From Mimachlamys varia (lineage: Eukaryota; Mollusca; Bivalvia; Pectinida; Pectinidae), in assembly GCA_947623455.1 (NCBI GenBank), contig OX392545.1:27169001-27233000 (forward strand): a DNA stretch of 64,000 nt, in the 5' to 3' direction. Of this stretch, positions 23,653-35,680 are shown piece after piece. The first letter of the stretch is position 1. Each line of letters starts with the position of its first letter. Under the pieces are notes generated by a model. It worked only from the letters and a program-made list of their open reading frames with translations, had not been told where the DNA came from and made no database searches. A program made the translations under genes and the position numbers.

Positions 23653-23997
23653 AAAAATCTGATGTGTTAGCTGGCAAACCTTTCCCCTCAGTAGGGGTAG
23701 TATGTGTGATCCTAGTTTGTTACTGTATGTGTTAGTTCAAATTAGATGTTATGCACATGTAGATAATAATTGTCTACTAATAAAGAACTGTATGTTAAAA
23801 AGATTATTTATAAAGAATCGGTGAAATGTAATTTCCATATTTTCATATGATTAAATGTATTGTTTCTGATATCACATGAATTCAGGATCAGTCATTGAAT
23901 TTCAATTACTTTTGTTTTAAGATAACTTCCCTTGTAAGTTTTTATTCGCTTATTTTACGTGGGTCAAGGTCACAAAATCTATGGGCTATAATATTTG

Positions 23998-24171
23998 CAG
24001 TTGAACCTCGTTATCAGAAGTCAACGAGACTGTGGTGAAACTTCGAGTTAACAGAGAATTCAAGTAACATGTGTTTAAATGCTAGTGTAAAGCTTGGCCA
24101 GGACCAACAAAATACTTCAAATTAAATTGGGTCTTCGTGTTATACGAGTTCGACATAACGAGGTTCCACTG
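23998..24171. mobile_element. 174-bp MITE ending CAGTTGAACCTCGTTA / TAACGAGGTTCCACTG
   Basis: The inverted ends match over more than 20 bp with a few changes. CAGT termini and the 'cctcgttat' word resemble pogo/Tigger-type Tc1/mariner elements. TA flanks are not preserved. Confidence 0.75.
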
Positions 24172-24316
24172 CTTTAGTATATGAACACAAATATCTTTCA
24201 ACTATAGTCACTTAATATTTCGTTTCTGACCATGTCTAGGTTGTGATTTGTTTGTCGTTGATGCGTGACCAGGAGATACAGCGTTGACATCATTACGTTT
24301 ATTTATTATCCTTCAG

Positions 24317-24435
24317 ACACCAAGTAATCCGCTCCACGGTGTGTCAGCATCTCTCGCGGAGGAGATCGGCAGTGAGGCTGTTCAGGATGAGATTGAGGCT
24401 GTCGTTAGAGAAGCCGTCAATGACATGGTCAATGA
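24317..24435 (+). CDS. Gene 1, exon 6
   Basis: The acceptor is ttatccttcag and the donor AATGA|gtgagt; it enters in phase 0 and exits in phase 2. It encodes residues 267-305, including SLAEEIGSEAVQDEIEAVV and REAVNDMVN, a strongly acidic predicted helix. No known domain was recognised. Confidence 0.9.
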
Positions 24436-24689
24436 GTGAGTTAACATAAGAGACGGAGCTGTTTATTTTGTGTATGAGGTTGAAGATCTAGTGTAAAAAT
24501 ATGTTTCTGACAAGGTGATCAAAATTGGAAAATGGCGGAATGATAAATTGCTTATTTCTGCAATATTTTTTAAACTATAATATATAGCTTCATTCATAAA
24601 AAAGGAATTTATTTTACGTCATGTAACAAAGATCATTTCAATTAACTTATACATCAGTTACATGTACTGTTGTTAGCACAAATTGGGAC

Positions 24690-24780
24690 TTTATGTTGGA
24701 GGAAACCAGATCACATGGAGAAAACCCACATCAGGTTGGGCATTGTAAAGTGACTCTTTTCCTTTACACGTCCTGTTTTG
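24690..24780 (-). mobile_element. Fragment of tRNA-Glu-type SINE body
   Basis: ggaggaaaccag...ggagaaaacccaca...tgggcattgtaaagtga corresponds in order to 41880-41950, the body of the SINE at 41838-42020, in the same orientation. The head is missing. Confidence 0.5.
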
Positions 24781-25519
24781 GAGTCTTGTTAAAAACTAAA
24801 TGTGCTTTCCACCTACCGCGACTATCCATATATTGCGTATACATGAAATTATTCACAGTGTAGAAATTTTCATTTATTAGATTTCGCTTGCATTAAAATT
24901 TGCAAATATTTATCTACACAATATATTTAATACCACTCAAACCCTACATGCATACCTACTATGTAATATAGTTTTAAAGATACACAGTGCAAAACAGCGT
25001 GACAGATAGCGCAATAATTTTCACACCGCAAACTGTTTGGAGACTGACTTAGCGAAACATTCCAGGCTTGAAAGCAAAAAATTCCACACTTGAAAATATT
25101 TGCTTTTACAGTATAGCTTTGATTGTGTGAACACAAGATTTTGAGTTCGCCTTGTGAAAAGCAATCAATAGTCTGCAATGTCTTTGTCAGTAAAATTCTA
25201 TGTTTAATCTTTTCAACATGGTTGTCTTTTGGAAATATCACACTCAGAAATTACAATCTCATATAAAATAAAAATAAAAAGAACAAGCATTTTTCGCATA
25301 TAGAAACTAGATATGGAAATTTAAAGGGAATTTTATTCCCTTTAAGTTTTATTTTATTATCAAATATATATATATATAACAAGTGAAACTTATTCGTTGT
25401 CTTTAAAAAAGATTACAGTCAAATGTCATTTGGAATAAACCTCTGTTTGTCGTCAGTAAGAGATTATTTGAGATTGACCCTATGACATCTAGTTGTTGAC
25501 CTCTGACCTTTTGTTACAG

Positions 25520-25637
25520 TCACATGGGCAGTAAGAGTGGCGAGGATTGGCTGGCGGCCATTATCAATGACAGGATTGCCAACAGTGTGTTTGATGACTT
25601 GTTAGATGGTCACATCGACAATATAAAAGATGAATTG
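25520..25637 (+). CDS. Gene 1, exon 7
   Basis: The acceptor is ttttgttacag and the donor GAATTG|gtaaat; it enters in phase 2 and exits in phase 0. It encodes residues 307-345, including GEDWLAAIINDRIANSVFDD and HIDNIKDEL. It continues the helical acidic region with alternating hydrophobic and acidic residues. Confidence 0.9.
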
Positions 25638-25724
25638 GTAAATACAAACTGATATACAATTATACGTCCCAAGCGACATAATGAAGGGGGCATTCCGTGT
25701 TTGCCTTTCCTTTTAGTCTATAGT

Positions 25725-26163
25725 AGGTTTGTTTTTATATCGCTTATATATGAATTAAATTATTAAGTATGTATTTCAGATATCAATATATATATAGTAG
25801 TTTATTTTTTATATCACTAATACAATGTATATGAAATAGATTATTAAGTATGTATTTCAGGTACCTATATATATATAGTAGTTTATTTTTAATATCACTA
25901 ATATATGAAATAAATTATTTAGTATGTATTTCAGGTATCTATATATATATATAGTAGTTTATTTTTTATATCACTAAAATATGAAATAAATTATTTAGTA
26001 TGTATTTCAGTTATCTATATATATATAGTAGTTTATTTTTTATATCACTAAAATATGAAATAAATTATTTAGTATGTATTTCAGGTATCTATATATATAT
26101 ATAGTAGTTTATTTTTTATATCACTAAAATATGAAATAAATTATTTAGTATGTATTTCAGGTA
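25725..26163 (+). repeat. Intron minisatellite, ~75-80-bp unit, each with an acceptor-like end
   Basis: About six units carry tatatatatagtagtttatt, tatatcactaaaatatg, ttatttagtatgtatttcag and ggtat. Each unit ends with the acceptor-like word tgtatttcag followed by gtat. The array ends about 240 bp before the real acceptor of exon 8. Confidence 0.9.
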
Positions 26164-26401
26164 TGCCCTTTAAAGGTTTTTTTCTGGAATATTGAAAAAT
26201 CATTTAGCTTTGATGAATCATTTTTGCAAAGAAAAGTATTTGCTGCAGGCCTTTACTAATAATAACAACAATTTGGGGTTCTTATACATAGTATATACCA
26301 CTTTATCACAACCTATTGGTCGTTTCAAAGCCGTTCTCAAATCATTATTATCTAATGAAAACATAACAGAGATGAAATTAGTATTTTTATTTGCTGTGTA
26401 G

Positions 26402-26548
26402 ATAACAGAAATCATACAGGAAGTTGTGATAGAGGGCTACTTAGAAGATGAGATCATCGAGGTGGAAGTTGAAGAGGAGTCGGCAGAGATCGCACACGAT
26501 ATTCTAAACCGCTTCGACTCAAAACTCATGAGGAAAGAACTGAAAGAG
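26402..26548 (+). CDS. Gene 1, exon 8
   Basis: The acceptor is tttgctgtgtag and the donor AAAGAG|gtatta, phase 0 on both sides. It encodes residues 346-394, including ITEIIQEVVIEGYLEDEI, the very acidic EVEVEEESAEIAHD and then NRFDSKLMRKELKE. It is the most acidic segment of the protein. Confidence 0.9.
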
Positions 26549-26888
26549 GTATTAACACATTGGTCTTTGTTACTATAATACTTATCCTTAAAGTAATTTT
26601 TGGTGCTCAGCATATGGAAAAATTTAACTATCAAAAAAATATTTGTAACTTTCTATAATAGCCTTAAAGGCCTCTCTCAAAAGTGTTGTTATCTCCCTTG
26701 TTTGCCATATCATGGCTACACTGGGAAGTGTTTTTGAAACAAATTCGTGCCATATAATCATGCCATAATGCGTCAGTTACGTCATCCGATTTTCACATGG
26801 CGCAAGATCATAACAAAAACACTTCCCGGAAGTTCATCTTGTATCCACCATTGTGGCCTGGGTATCAAGGGGAAGGAAAACACCTTTG

Positions 26889-27147
26889 GCATACTTGCCA
26901 ACCCTCCCTATTTAGGAGAGAGACTCCCGATTTTGGACCCTAAAATTTTGCATTTTCAAGTTTGAAATTTGCTTAACTGTTCCAATTTTTAAAGATGAGA
27001 TGATTTCATCTGATAGAAAAGCTCAAAAGAAGCCATTTAAAAGGGTTATTTTTCCTCTGAATGTACATGTTAACATATTATTTATGTTTTTAATTCTGAG
27101 CACACGTAATCTCCCCCATGGAAATTTCAAAAAGTTGGCAAGTATGC
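26889..27147. mobile_element. 259-bp MITE with 14-bp perfect inverted ends
   Basis: GCATACTTGCCAAC on the left is exactly mirrored by GTTGGCAAGTATGC on the right. tttg lies directly outside both ends (26885-26888 and 27148-27151), a possible 4-bp target duplication. No coding content is seen. Confidence 0.75.
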
Positions 27148-28139
27148 TTTGGGAAAGGCCTATAGGCAATTATCTTTTATGCAAGCCAATTAATTATGGT
27201 GAGGTAATAGACATTTGAACCAGAGAAAGAGGAGGGTAGCTTATAAAGGATGGAATATTTGTTCAGTCAATACCATATTGTAAAGCATTTTGTAGTAGTT
27301 TATTTAAGATTTGTCTCCTGCTGGAAGTTTTTAGAGAAAACATGTAGTATAAACCTCAGTAAATGTTGGCCAGTAAATGAATGAATTCCTTGTTTAAAAA
27401 CTTATAATGAATACTGACCCCCCGAGTGACCGAAATCAAAATAATGTGTGGTGTACCAGCAACTTCAGATTAATTATTTGCTTTTTTGCTCTCCATTATT
27501 CGGGTGAAATTATCAAACCAGTGAAGTAAGCAGTATAGCACACTTATTCTAATTTCTGAGGTAATTCAGAGCCACCCATACCACTTTGGGTACCTTAAGG
27601 CACCCTGTGCCACCTTTATTTACACCACCTGCGCCACCCGCAATACCTCTGTATATAATGCTGTGGGCACACTTTTCATCATCTCTGACGAATTTCAATC
27701 AAGTAACGAAACTGGTCAGGTTATCTATAGTGGAACAGCCAGGTACCCATGCAAATCAGACTACCAGGCCTTGTCTTTTTTATCAGTCATTTTTATAGCA
27801 TAATACACTAACTTCAAGTGATTAAAGCGATTACAATGTGAAGGGCAAAATAACACATATAAATCCCAAAAATGTCAAAAATATTTTTACACATCGTCTA
27901 AAATTAATGACAAAAATGTTGCACATGAATACTCCCCATTCTTGTCATAATGCATCATAATAATTAACTTTATAAAAACTGCCTTTTTCGTCTAGATCCT
28001 AGTTTGTTATCTAATTAAGTGCCTTCCTTTGGAACCAATTTTAAGCGCTCAGGGCACAAATAACTGCGAATACAGTATGGGTTTAAGGCAAAGTCTGAGA
28101 GTGTGAAAACTTCCCAATGTATAGCTAGAAAAAGGGGCA

Positions 28140-28366
28140 GTGGTTGCCGAGCCGAGTGGTTAAAGTGTTCTAACATTCTACCACTAGCCCTCCACCTCTG
28201 GGTTAGGAGTTCGAATCCCACGTGGGGCAGTTGCAAGGTACTGAACGTAGGTCGGTGGTTTTTCTCCAGGTACTCCGGCTTTCCTCCAACTCCAAAACCT
28301 GGCATGTCCTTAAATGACTCTTGCTGTAAATAGGACGTTGAACAAAGATAAACTAAACCAAACCAG
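28140..28366 (+). mobile_element. SINE with Ser/Leu-type tRNA head, full copy
   Basis: The head has an A box in gccgagccgagtggttaaag and a B box in gagttcgaatcccacg, spaced as in class II (Ser/Leu) tRNAs. The body has ggtttttctccaggtactcc and aacctggcatgtccttaaat, and the tail ends ggacgttgaacaaa then aaccaaacc. Partial copies of the tail lie near 28930-29015 and 39060-39160, and of the head in tandem at 32640-32885. Confidence 0.85.
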
Positions 28367-28441
28367 TGTATTGCTAGAAACTAATGAAAGAAACATTGAT
28401 TTAAAGAAGTACAACCAGTGATAATGATCAAATTGTTGCAG

Positions 28442-28562
28442 GTATCTAAGAAAGCCGGCGATAAGTTGATGGATAGGTTCATTGTTGAACAACTTTTGTT
28501 GCTGGTGGCGAAACAAGGCAAAGTATGGGGCGAAAACGACCACTACAACAAGATAATGGACG
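28442..28562 (+). CDS. Gene 1, exon 9
   Basis: The acceptor is aattgttgcag and the donor GGACG|gtaagt; it enters in phase 0 and exits in phase 1. It encodes residues 395-434, including VSKKAGDKLMDRFIVEQLLL and AKQGKVWGENDHYNK. The SINE at 28140-28366 lies just 75 bp upstream. Confidence 0.9.
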
Positions 28563-29032
28563 GTAAGTTTTAGACCTGAAGATAGGCGAAAACCGCAGGA
28601 ATTTAATTCACTGGTGCTGTCCCACCTCCCCCACACAATGAATTACAGAAATTGCTATTACACTATTATACACTACCTGTACCTTGTCATTTTTAGACCA
28701 GCAAAGTTGGTGTGTTGGTGTATGTTCACACTGTATAACCTCAGTTTCCTATTCTGTTTCTGCTATCACAAGTCTTACATGACACTCAGTATAATGTGAC
28801 TGGGTGGGGTATTCTGCTCAGGCTTCAACAGTATACTTTAATGTGGTAGCACTTCAATCAGCAAAATATCCGGACTATCGCAAGGAGGCTTACACGAACA
28901 TATCGCAGTCTCCAAAGTACACACGTATTTCACACAACATCACATACACCAGGAGGCCATTCTTAAAAGATTATGGCTATAAATAGAACATAAAAACGAT
29001 CAAACCAAACCAAATGTTAGGTGTATATATAG

Positions 29033-29178
29033 AGGTTACACAACAAGAGGTTGTTAGATGTGGAATTAATTTCACTCAGGCTTGAGCGAGTGTTTTTTGT
29101 GTAACTTTTAAAAGACAATTAACTTGAGTGAAATTAATTCCATACCCAATAATCATTAGTCATGTAACCTGTTTCTAC
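29033..29178. repeat. ~145-bp hairpin
   Basis: The left side with gaggttacac and gtggaattaatttcactcag is mirrored by tgagtgaaattaattccata and catgtaacctg on the right. It is a probable foldback element in the gene 1 intron. Confidence 0.65.
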
Positions 29179-29389
29179 CTTTTTCTGAGTCGGAAACAAC
29201 TTATGTGAACCGTGGACTATCATATGTGTATATACTGTAAACCAACTTAATTTCGTGTTTTCATATGAAACGACTTTTTCATGGTGATTTAATTTCGAGA
29301 TAAAAACAGTCGTAAATAATTTTTTTTTTGTTATTGCCTTGCGTAAATTATTTTTCGTATATGAAATGACTACTCTTAGGATTATATGG

Positions 29390-31109
29390 TTACACTAGGT
29401 AACATTATTTCAATTCAAAATCATTTTTGGGGTTATTTTTATTTTCTATGCAACATTTTGTACAAGTTGTATCTGAAATCAATGGAAATGACATCTCTTT
29501 CTAGATATTTTTTGTGATTAGGCCATACCAATTTGATTTATTGTTCGTCGGATTTTCCGCTCCTGTTTTGGAAAAATAAAATAAAAGTAAAAGTAAAATG
29601 TTACCGCTCCAATTTTAGCGTCAATGAAAAATGACGAATCTGGATAAATTTTACAATGGTTCAAATTTAGAAAACGCCATTTCGGATCATTCGAATGTTT
29701 TAAATAAAGGTAAAAATAGTATTTTAAGCATTTTTTCGGCAGCAACACGAGGGAAATGCGCGAAGAGGCTTTTTCACTTGTGAAGAAAACTGAGATTGTG
29801 ACGAAATTGCTTTCTTATCGTGTTGATCATTACATAATCCGGTCGCCATAATGTATTGCAAAATACTGCAATAGATAATTTATCGTTCCAAGATCTTTTG
29901 ATCAAATAAACAAAATACGGAACTCAAGCGGTGTCACTAAAAAGCGACTTCAATCAAATATCTTTTAAAATCCTGAAAAATCAATACTCTTCTCAAGCAT
30001 TCGACCCAATTTGGCAGACATCAATGTCATTTCATCAGTCTTATTTTAGTAGAATAGGCCTAATGTTGATAGTTAAAAAACGTTTTTGTTATTCATATTT
30101 TGAAATATTTATGCAGGTTTTACCATTCAAACTCTCTTCCAGATGCCTTAGTTACTTAGTCACTAGTAATCAGAACATTTAAATCCCGAATGGATGAACA
30201 CTGGGTTCATGATGCTTATTCAACCACGAGATAAACAATAATGAACTTATTCATATATGGGACGTCAGCTTATGAACTGATATTAATCTTTCTGATTTGG
30301 ATATATAATACACAAATAATATTTGTGTCCATTATTATTATTATAATTAATGTTATTGCAACCTAAAGGTTATGTCAGCAAAACACCGAGTGTCATACAT
30401 CTAGCCTTCAGGGTTTGTTTTATATAGCGGAACATCATACCACAGACTTGTATTTGATAATCTAGGTCCGTGATCATACATATAATTTGTCATCATTAAT
30501 TTATATCAATTCAATAAAATATGCATTCTGCATGAATAGAAGCATCTTAATACATACAAGAAAAAAATGTGGTTCAATACTAAAAGGTGTTTCCTGCGGC
30601 TTTGGTGCAATCACAAAACTTGAATGAATGACCTTGGGTCTTCTTTTAAGAAGGTAATTCAAGAAAACTTTTCTCTCAAATGCTGTTTTTTTGCACAGCA
30701 TTATGCAAGTAGTTTGTACCATGTAAATTATTTAAAAAAAACGCTAACACAGTTAAAATACGTGTACTATTTCGTGATACATTATATAAATAGTCAAATA
30801 AGTATTCTGACATTCGGTTTTTTAAAAAAAACTGCCGCTCGCTCGAAATTTTAAGGATTTCAAATTTTTTGTAAAAACAAAAAAATTGCGCCCGCTCGCT
30901 CCAATTTTGAAATCTCATTTTCCGAAGAACAATAAATCAAATTGGTATGGCCTTAGTTACAAAAAACATGATATTAAGAGGAATTCACCTCAAAATACAT
31001 GACATTAACGAAATGAAATTATAAGGAGAGAAAAATGGTGCTTGGGAAAAACATAATATAAAGAGGAATGTGATATTAACAGCGGTGATATTAAGTGGAG
31101 TCCACTGTA
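29390..31109 (-). mobile_element. MITE family F, minus-strand copy split by a younger element
   Basis: Two blocks, 29390-29520 and 30953-31109, together follow the reverse complement of 9420-9700. They run from taacattatttcaat through ttgtacaagttgtatctg and ggaaatgacatc to gtggagtccactg. The inner part between 29521 and 30952 is absent from the 9420 copy. The other end is truncated. Confidence 0.85.
29521..30952. mobile_element. 1.43-kb TIR element with TTA target duplication (PIF/Harbinger-like)
   Basis: The terminal inverted repeats are 26 bp and exact; the left begins GGCCATACCAATTTGATTTA. TTA lies outside both ends (29518-29520 and 30953-30955). The related uninterrupted sequence near 9575-9590 shows a single site. 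A three-base TWA duplication and GG terminus fit PIF/Harbinger. Only short open frames without transposase motifs are present, so the copy is non-autonomous. The subterminal parts share ccgctc/gctcg words. Confidence 0.85.
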
Positions 31110-31536
31110 CTAAAGTTACCTGCTAGAAACATGAACCTACATGTACGTTTACATAACAAAGGCCTATGTATAGTATAGTACAGTATACATCTACAGTCGG
31201 CATACATCTAATTGGAACTCTTTCGCGGAGATTAATTGTCACGAATTTAAATCAACAGCGAAATACACGAAAATCAATTGTACGCAAAAATCAGTTGGTT
31301 TACAGTATTCCCGCCAAGTGGTGACAACATCAACAATCGACGATGATGTCAACAGTCCGCATGTGGCATTGAACCACGGTCAAAGTTCCACTTCTCGACC
31401 AATCAAAGGTCTAGAAGGTCATGTATATGACGTATATTTATCCGACAGTTGGCACGGTTTATACATGTACAATGGTCTGAGAGTAGAATAACACAGGGTG
31501 GTAGAGATATATATGTAATATTGATACGATTTCCAG

Positions 31537-31649
31537 ATTTTATCCTGACTCGATTGCTGGAACAGTACTACTTTGTCCGAGACGAGAGACACAAGACTTT
31601 AGCCTCCAAACCCATGAGGAAATTACACGAGAAAGCCGTTTCTGAAGTG
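31537..31649 (+). CDS. Gene 1, exon 10
   Basis: The acceptor is acgatttccag and the donor GAAGTG|gtaaag; it enters in phase 1 and exits in phase 0. It encodes residues 436-472, including FILTRLLEQYYFVRDERHKT and SKPMRKLHEKAVSEV. It is less acidic than exons 6-8. The frame runs on into the intron for about 30 codons and then stops, which is normal read-through. Confidence 0.9.
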
Positions 31650-32322
31650 GTAAAGTGTTTCTTTGATCTTAACATTTTAACATTTATATTGAGCAACTTG
31701 AACTGTATATGTATAGCACAATATATTTATGGATATTTTCTGTTGTGACTTGATGCAATTTGGATTGTTTTGTGGCACAACTTTTCGTTGTTTATCTCCC
31801 ATATAAATAGAGTGGTTAAATCTAATGATTAAATCTTTTGTAATTATTTTCTTGGTTCAATAGCCTCAATGAAAACCACAAATGTTTGAATACAAAGAAC
31901 ATTTTATGTTTAACACATTCAGCTCTGAAGACATATTTGAACTCTTCCAATTCAAAGGTTGGAATTGTTCATTGTGAAATTTCAGAGGTACATGGGTTAA
32001 TACACAGTATATTATTTATATATTTATACAATAGTAAATTTTGAACTATTGTACATTGAGTTTTTAAGTTGTAACTGAAGTCAGTTCGAATTTAGTTGAT
32101 AACTTCAAAAGTTTGTAAATGAAATGAGAAATTCCTTAGAAAATAAAAAGAGAAAAAAAGTAATCTGACATTAAATAATCATGTTGTTGGTACAAAATAG
32201 TTTATTTCAAATGAAGGCTTTAGATCATTACATCAAGAATAATGATATTATATTACTTTGCAATAAGAACATGAAATTTGATTGCTCTTCCATCAATTGA
32301 GTTTACCCCCTCCGTATTACAG

Positions 32323-32468
32323 GCCTTAGATGTGCTGTTACAACAAATGCACGCCTCCTTAGACGAAGACCTGGCTGATGTGGATGAATATGAACGAGGT
32401 GTGGACGGCAATCAGTCGGCTCCAGCTACGCCATTACTACCTGTCCCATCAACGCGAATACCTCTTAG
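32323..32468 (+). CDS. Gene 1, exon 11 (last full coding exon)
   Basis: The acceptor is tccgtattacag and the donor CTTAG|gtgagc; it enters in phase 0 and exits in phase 2. It encodes residues 473-520, including ALDVLLQQMHASLDEDLADV and a Pro/Thr-rich end, PATPLLPVPSTRIPL. If the donor were not used, translation would stop at the tga formed inside the donor itself (Leu-Arg-stop), which is almost the same C terminus as the spliced form (Leu-Ser-stop). Confidence 0.9.
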
Positions 32469-32639
32469 GTGAGCAGTCGTCAACAGAGTTTATTTACAGT
32501 TGTTAGAGGGTTTCAATGTGGAAGTAGAATTTTACTCATGTGTAGTATATTTACTATAGCATAAAATTCCTACTAAATACCTCTACCAAATTCAGTTGGC
32601 ATTCATAAGGCTATGAATGCCACCACTAGCCCTCTACCA

Positions 32640-32888
32640 CTGGGTTGTGGTGATTGACCAAGTGGTTAAAATATCTGACATTCTGCTACCACTAGCCCTC
32701 TACCTCTGTGTCACTGTGACCAAGTGGTTAAGGTATCTGACGTTCTGCTACTACTAGCCCTCCAACTCTGGGTCAGTGACCAAGTGGTTAAGGTGTCTGA
32801 CACTCTGCTACCACTAGCCCTCCACCTCTGGGTCATTGTTAGCAAGTGATTAAGGTGTCTGACGTTCTGCTACAACTAGCCCTCCAGC
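32640..32888 (+). repeat. Tandem array of about four SINE tRNA-heads
   Basis: Four units of about 60-67 bp each carry gaccaagtggttaaggt, then tctgacgttctgctac and tagccctccacctctgggtc. This is the 5' head of the SINE at 28140, repeated without the B box, body or tail. The array runs directly into the Helitron-like element that starts near 32893. Confidence 0.85.
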
Positions 32889-32892
32889 TTTT

Positions 32893-35461
32893 TAGGTCAT
32901 CTGACCCGAAGGGTCAGGATGACCTATAGTCATCGTGCTTCGTCCGTCGTCGTCCGCCGTCCGCCGTGCGCCGTGCGCCGTGCGCCGTCAGTAAACTTTT
33001 CATTTCAAAATGCTACTCCTCCTTCATTTCTTAATGGATCACCACCAAATTTGGTGTGAAGCATCATTGGGGGAGGGCGATCAGATTTTATATAAATGAG
33101 GCTGATCCGACCCCTGGGGCCATAGGGGCGGGGCCCGAAAAAGGGAACTTTGCTGAATTTTTGCTTTTAATTCCTACTCCTCCTTAATACTTGAATGGAT
33201 CACCACCAAATTTGATGTGAAGCATCATTGGGGGAGGGCGATCAGATTTTATATAAATGAGGCTGATCCGACCCCTGGGGCCATAGGGGCGGGGCCCGAA
33301 AAGGAGAAATTTGCTGAATTTTTGCTTTAAATTCCTACTCCTCCTTAATACTTGAATGGATTACATCCAAATTTGGTGTGAAGCATCATTTGGGGAGGGC
33401 GATCAGATTTTATATATATGAGGCTGATCCGACTCCTGGGGCCAGAGGGGTAGGGCCCCAAAAGGGGAACTTTGCTGAATTTTTGCTTTAAATTCCTACT
33501 CCTCCTTAATACTTGAATGGATTGCATCCAAATTTGGTGTGAAACATCATTTGGGGAGGGCAATCAGATTTTATATAAATGAGGCTGATCCGACCCCTGG
33601 GGCCATAGGGGCGGGGCCTCAAAAAGGGGACTTTGCTGAATTTTTACTTTAAAATCCTACTCCTCCTTAATGCTTGAATGGATTGCATCCAAATTTGATG
33701 TGAAGCATCATTTGGGGAGGGCGATCAGATTTTATATATATGAGGCTGATCGAACCCCTGGGGCCAGACGGGCAGGGCCCGAAAAGGGGAACTTTGCTGA
33801 ATTTTTGCTTTAAATTCCTACTCCTCCTTAATACTTGAATGGATTACATCCAAATTTGGTGTGAAGCATCATTTGGGGAGGGCGATCAGATTTTATATAT
33901 ATGAGGCTGATCCAACTCCTGGGGCCAGAGGGGTAGGGCCCCAAAAGGGGAACTTTGCTGAATTTTTGCTTTAAATTCCTACTCCTCCTTAATATTTGAA
34001 TGGATTGCATCCAAATTTGGTGTGAAACATCATTTGGGGAGGGCAATCAGATTTTATATAAATGAGGCTGATCCGACCCCTGGGGCCATAGGGGCGGGGC
34101 CTCAAAAAGGGGACTTTGCTGAATTTTTACTTTAAAATCCTACTCCTCCTTAATGCTTGAATGGATTGCATCCAAATTTGATGTGAAGCATCATTTGGGG
34201 AGGGCGATCAGATTTTATATAAATGAGGCTGATCCAACCCTTGGGGCCATAGGAGCGGGGCCTCCAAAAGGGGACTTTGCTGAATTTTTGCTTTAAAATC
34301 CTACTCCTCCTTAATGCTTGAATGGATTGCATCCAAATTTGATGTGAAGCATCATTTGGGGAGGGCGATCAGATTTTATATAAATGAGGCTGATCCAACT
34401 CTTGGGGCCAGAGGGGCGGGGCCCGAAAAGGGGAACTTTGCTGAATTTTTGCTTTAAATTCCTACTCCTCCTTAATACTTGAATGGATTACATCCAAATT
34501 TGGTGTGAAGCATCATTTGGGGAGGGCAATCAGATTTTATATATATGAGGCTGATCCGACTCCTGGGGCCAGAGGGGTAGGGCCCCAAAAGGGGAACTTT
34601 GCTGAATTTTTGCTTTAAATTTCTACTCCTCCTTAATACTTGAATGGATTGCATCCAAATTTGGTGTGAAACATCATTTGGGGAGGGCAATCAGATTTTA
34701 TATAAATGAGGCTGATCCAACCCCAGGGGCCATAGGGGCGGGGCCTCAAAAAGGGGACTTTGCTGAATTTTTACTTTAAAATCCTACTCCTCCTTAATGC
34801 TTGAATGGATTGCATCCAAATTTGATGTGAAGCATCATTTGGGGAGGGCGATCAGATTTTATATAAATGAGGCTGATCCAACCCTTGGGGCCATAGGGGC
34901 GGGGCCTCCAAATGGGGACTTTGCTGAATTTTTGCTTTAAAATCCTACTCCTCCTTAATGCTTGAATGGATTGCATCCAAATTTGATGTGAAGCATCATT
35001 TGGGAAGGGCGATCAGATTTTATATAAATGAGGCTGATCCAACCCTTGGGGCCAGAGGGGCGGGGCCCGAAAAGGGGAACTTTGCTGAATTTTAAAGATT
35101 AGTAAAATACCTGTTAACATACACTGAAGGATAGAAATTTCTGAAAGTGAAAGTAGTTGTGATACAGTCTTGTATTCCACAATGCTGGTATACATTTACT
35201 ATAGCTAAGACGCTTTTGATTTTGCAATGCCAATCAAATAGGAGATTACCAAATCATTGCAAAGTGTATAACAAGTATGGCCGATATGTTGTTCATTGCT
35301 TTGACAACACCATAAATAAATTTCGTAACCGACTCTAGATCTGAACAGATAGTTTATGACAATGATGCTGGTTTGAACACTTTTGAACTAAGGGGTGTGT
35401 CCCTGCTATAAGTGTTTGCAATTGTCAGATGACCGTTTAGGCCCATGGGCCTCTTGTTTTT
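32893..35461 (+). mobile_element. Helitron-like element with 161-bp tandem core (HINE a)
   Basis: The 5' end has the hairpin tcatctgacccgaagggtca followed by a GC-rich microsatellite (ccgtccgccgtgcgccgtgc). The core is about thirteen units of 161 bp (33000-35090). Each has tttaaattcctactcctcct, gaatggattgcatccaaatt, atcatttggggagggc and aggctgatccgacccctggg. The 3' end is the palindrome ggcccatgggcc then tcttgttt. This layout fits bivalve pearl/HINE elements. No replication-helicase gene is present. The minus-strand open frames are repeat artefacts. It lies in the last intron of gene 1. Confidence 0.85.
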
Positions 35462-35680
35462 CAAAATCTGGCATGTCTGAAATGACCATATCTGATAATA
35501 TGACATAAAACACAAACTTCTGCCATCCCAAACTCTGCAGCCCTTTACAAAAAATACCAACAAAAGCTGCTTTCCCTTCCTTCTGTTCATAAAACAAGTT
35601 TAATGATTGAATGTAATTATTATTATTTTAGTTTAAAAGTCTACTCCATATTCTAAAGGTATACTTCTCCTTTCTCACAG

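Larger units (their letters stand above)
29233..31307. mobile_element. Candidate outer element of a three-level nest
   Basis: TACTGTAAACCAAC at 29233 is exactly mirrored by GTTGGTTTACAGTA ending at 31307. Both ends continue with aatttcgtg / cacgaaaat type words. Between them lie the split family F copy and, inside that, the TTA-flanked element. The pairing of these outer ends as one element is inferred from the inverted repeat only. Confidence 0.5.

Noticed and set aside
33345..35195. Repeated 60- to 72-codon frames (MPSPNDVSHQIWMQ...)
   Set aside because: They are shadows of the 161-bp core of HINE a.
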